DNA from: Rickettsiella endosymbiont of Rhagonycha lignosa
GTDB lineage: Bacteria; Pseudomonadota; Gammaproteobacteria; Diplorickettsiales; Diplorickettsiaceae
Assembly (NCBI RefSeq): GCF_964031165.1
Contig: NZ_OZ035011.1
Location: forward strand, 1,354,001 to 1,418,000
DNA length: 64,000 nucleotides
Direction of reading: 5' to 3'
Position numbers and translations under genes: made by a program. Under the pieces are notes generated by a model, which was not told the DNA's origin, searched no databases, and saw only the letters and a list, made by a program, of their open reading frames with translations. Below are positions 63,147 to 64,000 of this stretch, one piece after another; positions within the stretch are counted from its first letter, which is position 1; every line of letters begins with the position of its first letter.

Positions 63147-64000
63147 CTACTCCTTGATAATTTCATTGGGTTTTTTATCATTGCGTATTCCTTTAAAACT
63201 AGGATGACGTAAAACCCCCGATTGCGTCCATTCAGTAAATTCTACTTCAACTATTATTTTGGGGAGAACCCAAGTCACTTGACCTAAAGATCGTGGCACA
63301 ATCTTAAAAGGAGTCTTATTAGTTTTATATTTATTTAACAATTTTCTAATGTTTTTTAAAGAATTTTCGTCAAATCCAGTGCCCACTTTGCCACAATAAA
63401 GTAATTGACTTCTCTTGCCGTATATCGCTAATAGTAAGGAGGCAAAATGATGTCGATTTCCATTTCCTGGAGTAAATCCTATAACTAAAAATTCTTGGCG
63501 TTTGCTACATTTTATTTTCAGCCAATTTCTATTTCTTCCTGATATATATGGGCTAAATTTATTTTTAGACACAATACCTTCCAGCCCTTTTTTACAGGCT
63601 TTTTTAAAAAAAATATCACCATCATTTCCATCGATGTGTTTGCTAATTATTAATTTACTATTATTTAAGGGAATTAATTTCCTTAATATTTTTTTACGAT
63701 CTTGTAGAGCACAACGGCTTAAATCTTTACCGTAATAATAAATTAAATCAAAAACAACATAACTTAATATGGATTTTCCCTTTTTATTAATAGAATTAGA
63801 TAATAATTGAAAATCAGGTTGTTTTTTTCGATTTAAAGCAATAACTTCTCCGTCAAGAATCGCAGATTGCAGACTTAGTTTTTTTATTTCTAGTTGCAAC
63901 TCTTTAAATTTTTCAGTCCAATCTTTTTTATTTCGAGTCAAAAACTTTATTTTTTTATCTTTAATAAAGCAAAGTAAACGATACCCATCAAATTTCACTT
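63147..64000 (-). CDS. ligD: ATP-dependent DNA ligase (LigD ligase domain), 5' end outside the window
   Basis: Visible C-terminal 284 residues of an ATP-dependent ligase. The first visible residues are VKFDGYR, i.e. KFDG with the lysine that takes AMP, so the start and any N-terminal domain lie beyond position 64000. Further: LDGEVIALN, GLEGIVSKNK (motif IV), and WLKIKCSKRQEFLVIGFTPG (motif V). The OB domain follows, ending RHPSFKGIRNDK (motif VI). This is the LigD type used in NHEJ. The polymerase domain is encoded next to it (9 bases). Confidence 0.92.
   Translation of the reverse strand, partial: VKFDGYRLLCFIKDKKIKFLTRNKKDWTEKFKELQLEIKKLSLQSAILDGEVIALNRKKQPDFQLLSNSINKKGKSILSYVVFDLIYYYGKDLSRCALQDRKKILRKLIPLNNSKLIISKHIDGNDGDIFFKKACKKGLEGIVSKNKFSPYISGRNRNWLKIKCSKRQEFLVIGFTPGNGNRHHFASLLLAIYGKRSQLLYCGKVGTGFDENSLKNIRKLLNKYKTNKTPFKIVPRSLGQVTWVLPKIIVEVEFTEWTQSGVLRHPSFKGIRNDKKPNEIIKE

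Overview
The window is a 64 kb stretch of AT-rich bacterial chromosome that reads as a gammaproteobacterium of the Legionellales type (Coxiella/Rickettsiella-like). That placement is inferred from protein style, low GC and gene content (RelA, HolC-ValS, LpoA-YraN-DiaA, RluC, ElbB, HemW, YgfZ). No rRNA or unique marker is present to prove it. Genes are dense, almost all are intact, and I see no prophage, integrase, transposase, CRISPR array or rRNA operon. One tRNA (Arg, anticodon CCT) is present.

Layout. 1-5.6 kb: 3' end of dapE, an L,D-transpeptidase-like protein, a small AT-hook protein, gltA, rluC and adk. 6-13.2 kb: a plus-strand run of a PolB-like exonuclease, rlmD, dacB, relA and xseA. 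13.3-17.6 kb: topA, dprA and ppa on the minus strand. 17.8-24.6 kb: hinT, a VirB1-like transglycosylase, holC-valS and dnaQ-nhaA. 24.6-28 kb: two unrecognised small genes, uroD and an FUSC-family membrane protein. 28-34.5 kb: the type IV pilus/competence cluster pilMN-(OP)-Q, divergent from PBP1a. 34.5-41.3 kb: a TlpA-like thioredoxin, a TPP riboswitch with thiXYZ-like transporter genes, a double-DTG aspartic protease lipoprotein and uvrD. 41.4-44.2 kb: an Smr-domain gene and lpoA-yraN-diaA. 44.2-49.8 kb: a Csu-type chaperone-usher pilus operon with four spore-coat-U subunits. 50-64 kb: ygfZ, an MFS transporter, tRNA-Arg, pdxY, a CcmD-like microprotein, lpxK, arnA'/arnC/arnT, elbB, trmB, hemW, a methyltransferase and a split ligD (polymerase and ligase genes) running off the end.

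How the genes fit together. Envelope genes dominate: peptidoglycan (dapE, dacB, PBP1a, LpoA, L,D-transpeptidase, transglycosylase), lipid A (lpxK, arn) and two pilus systems. DprA plus PilMNOPQ suggests natural transformation capacity. A second theme is DNA repair and replication (xseA, topA, dprA, holC, dnaQ, uvrD, ligD). The thiXYZ riboswitch operon points to thiamine-precursor scavenging.

The most unusual things seen: (1) a family of about 120-bp MITE-like repeats with imperfect terminal inverted repeats (ATACTC...GAGTAT), eight copies, one of them in frame inside dprA and one running up to the xseA start codon; (2) a pilO gene that appears to start at ATT behind a perfect Shine-Dalgarno and is fused to a PilP domain, with no lipoprotein pilP in the cluster; (3) a TPP riboswitch whose closing helix contains the ribosome binding site; (4) a VirB1-like protein lacking its catalytic glutamate; (5) G-homopolymers at the ribosome binding sites of secreted-protein genes.
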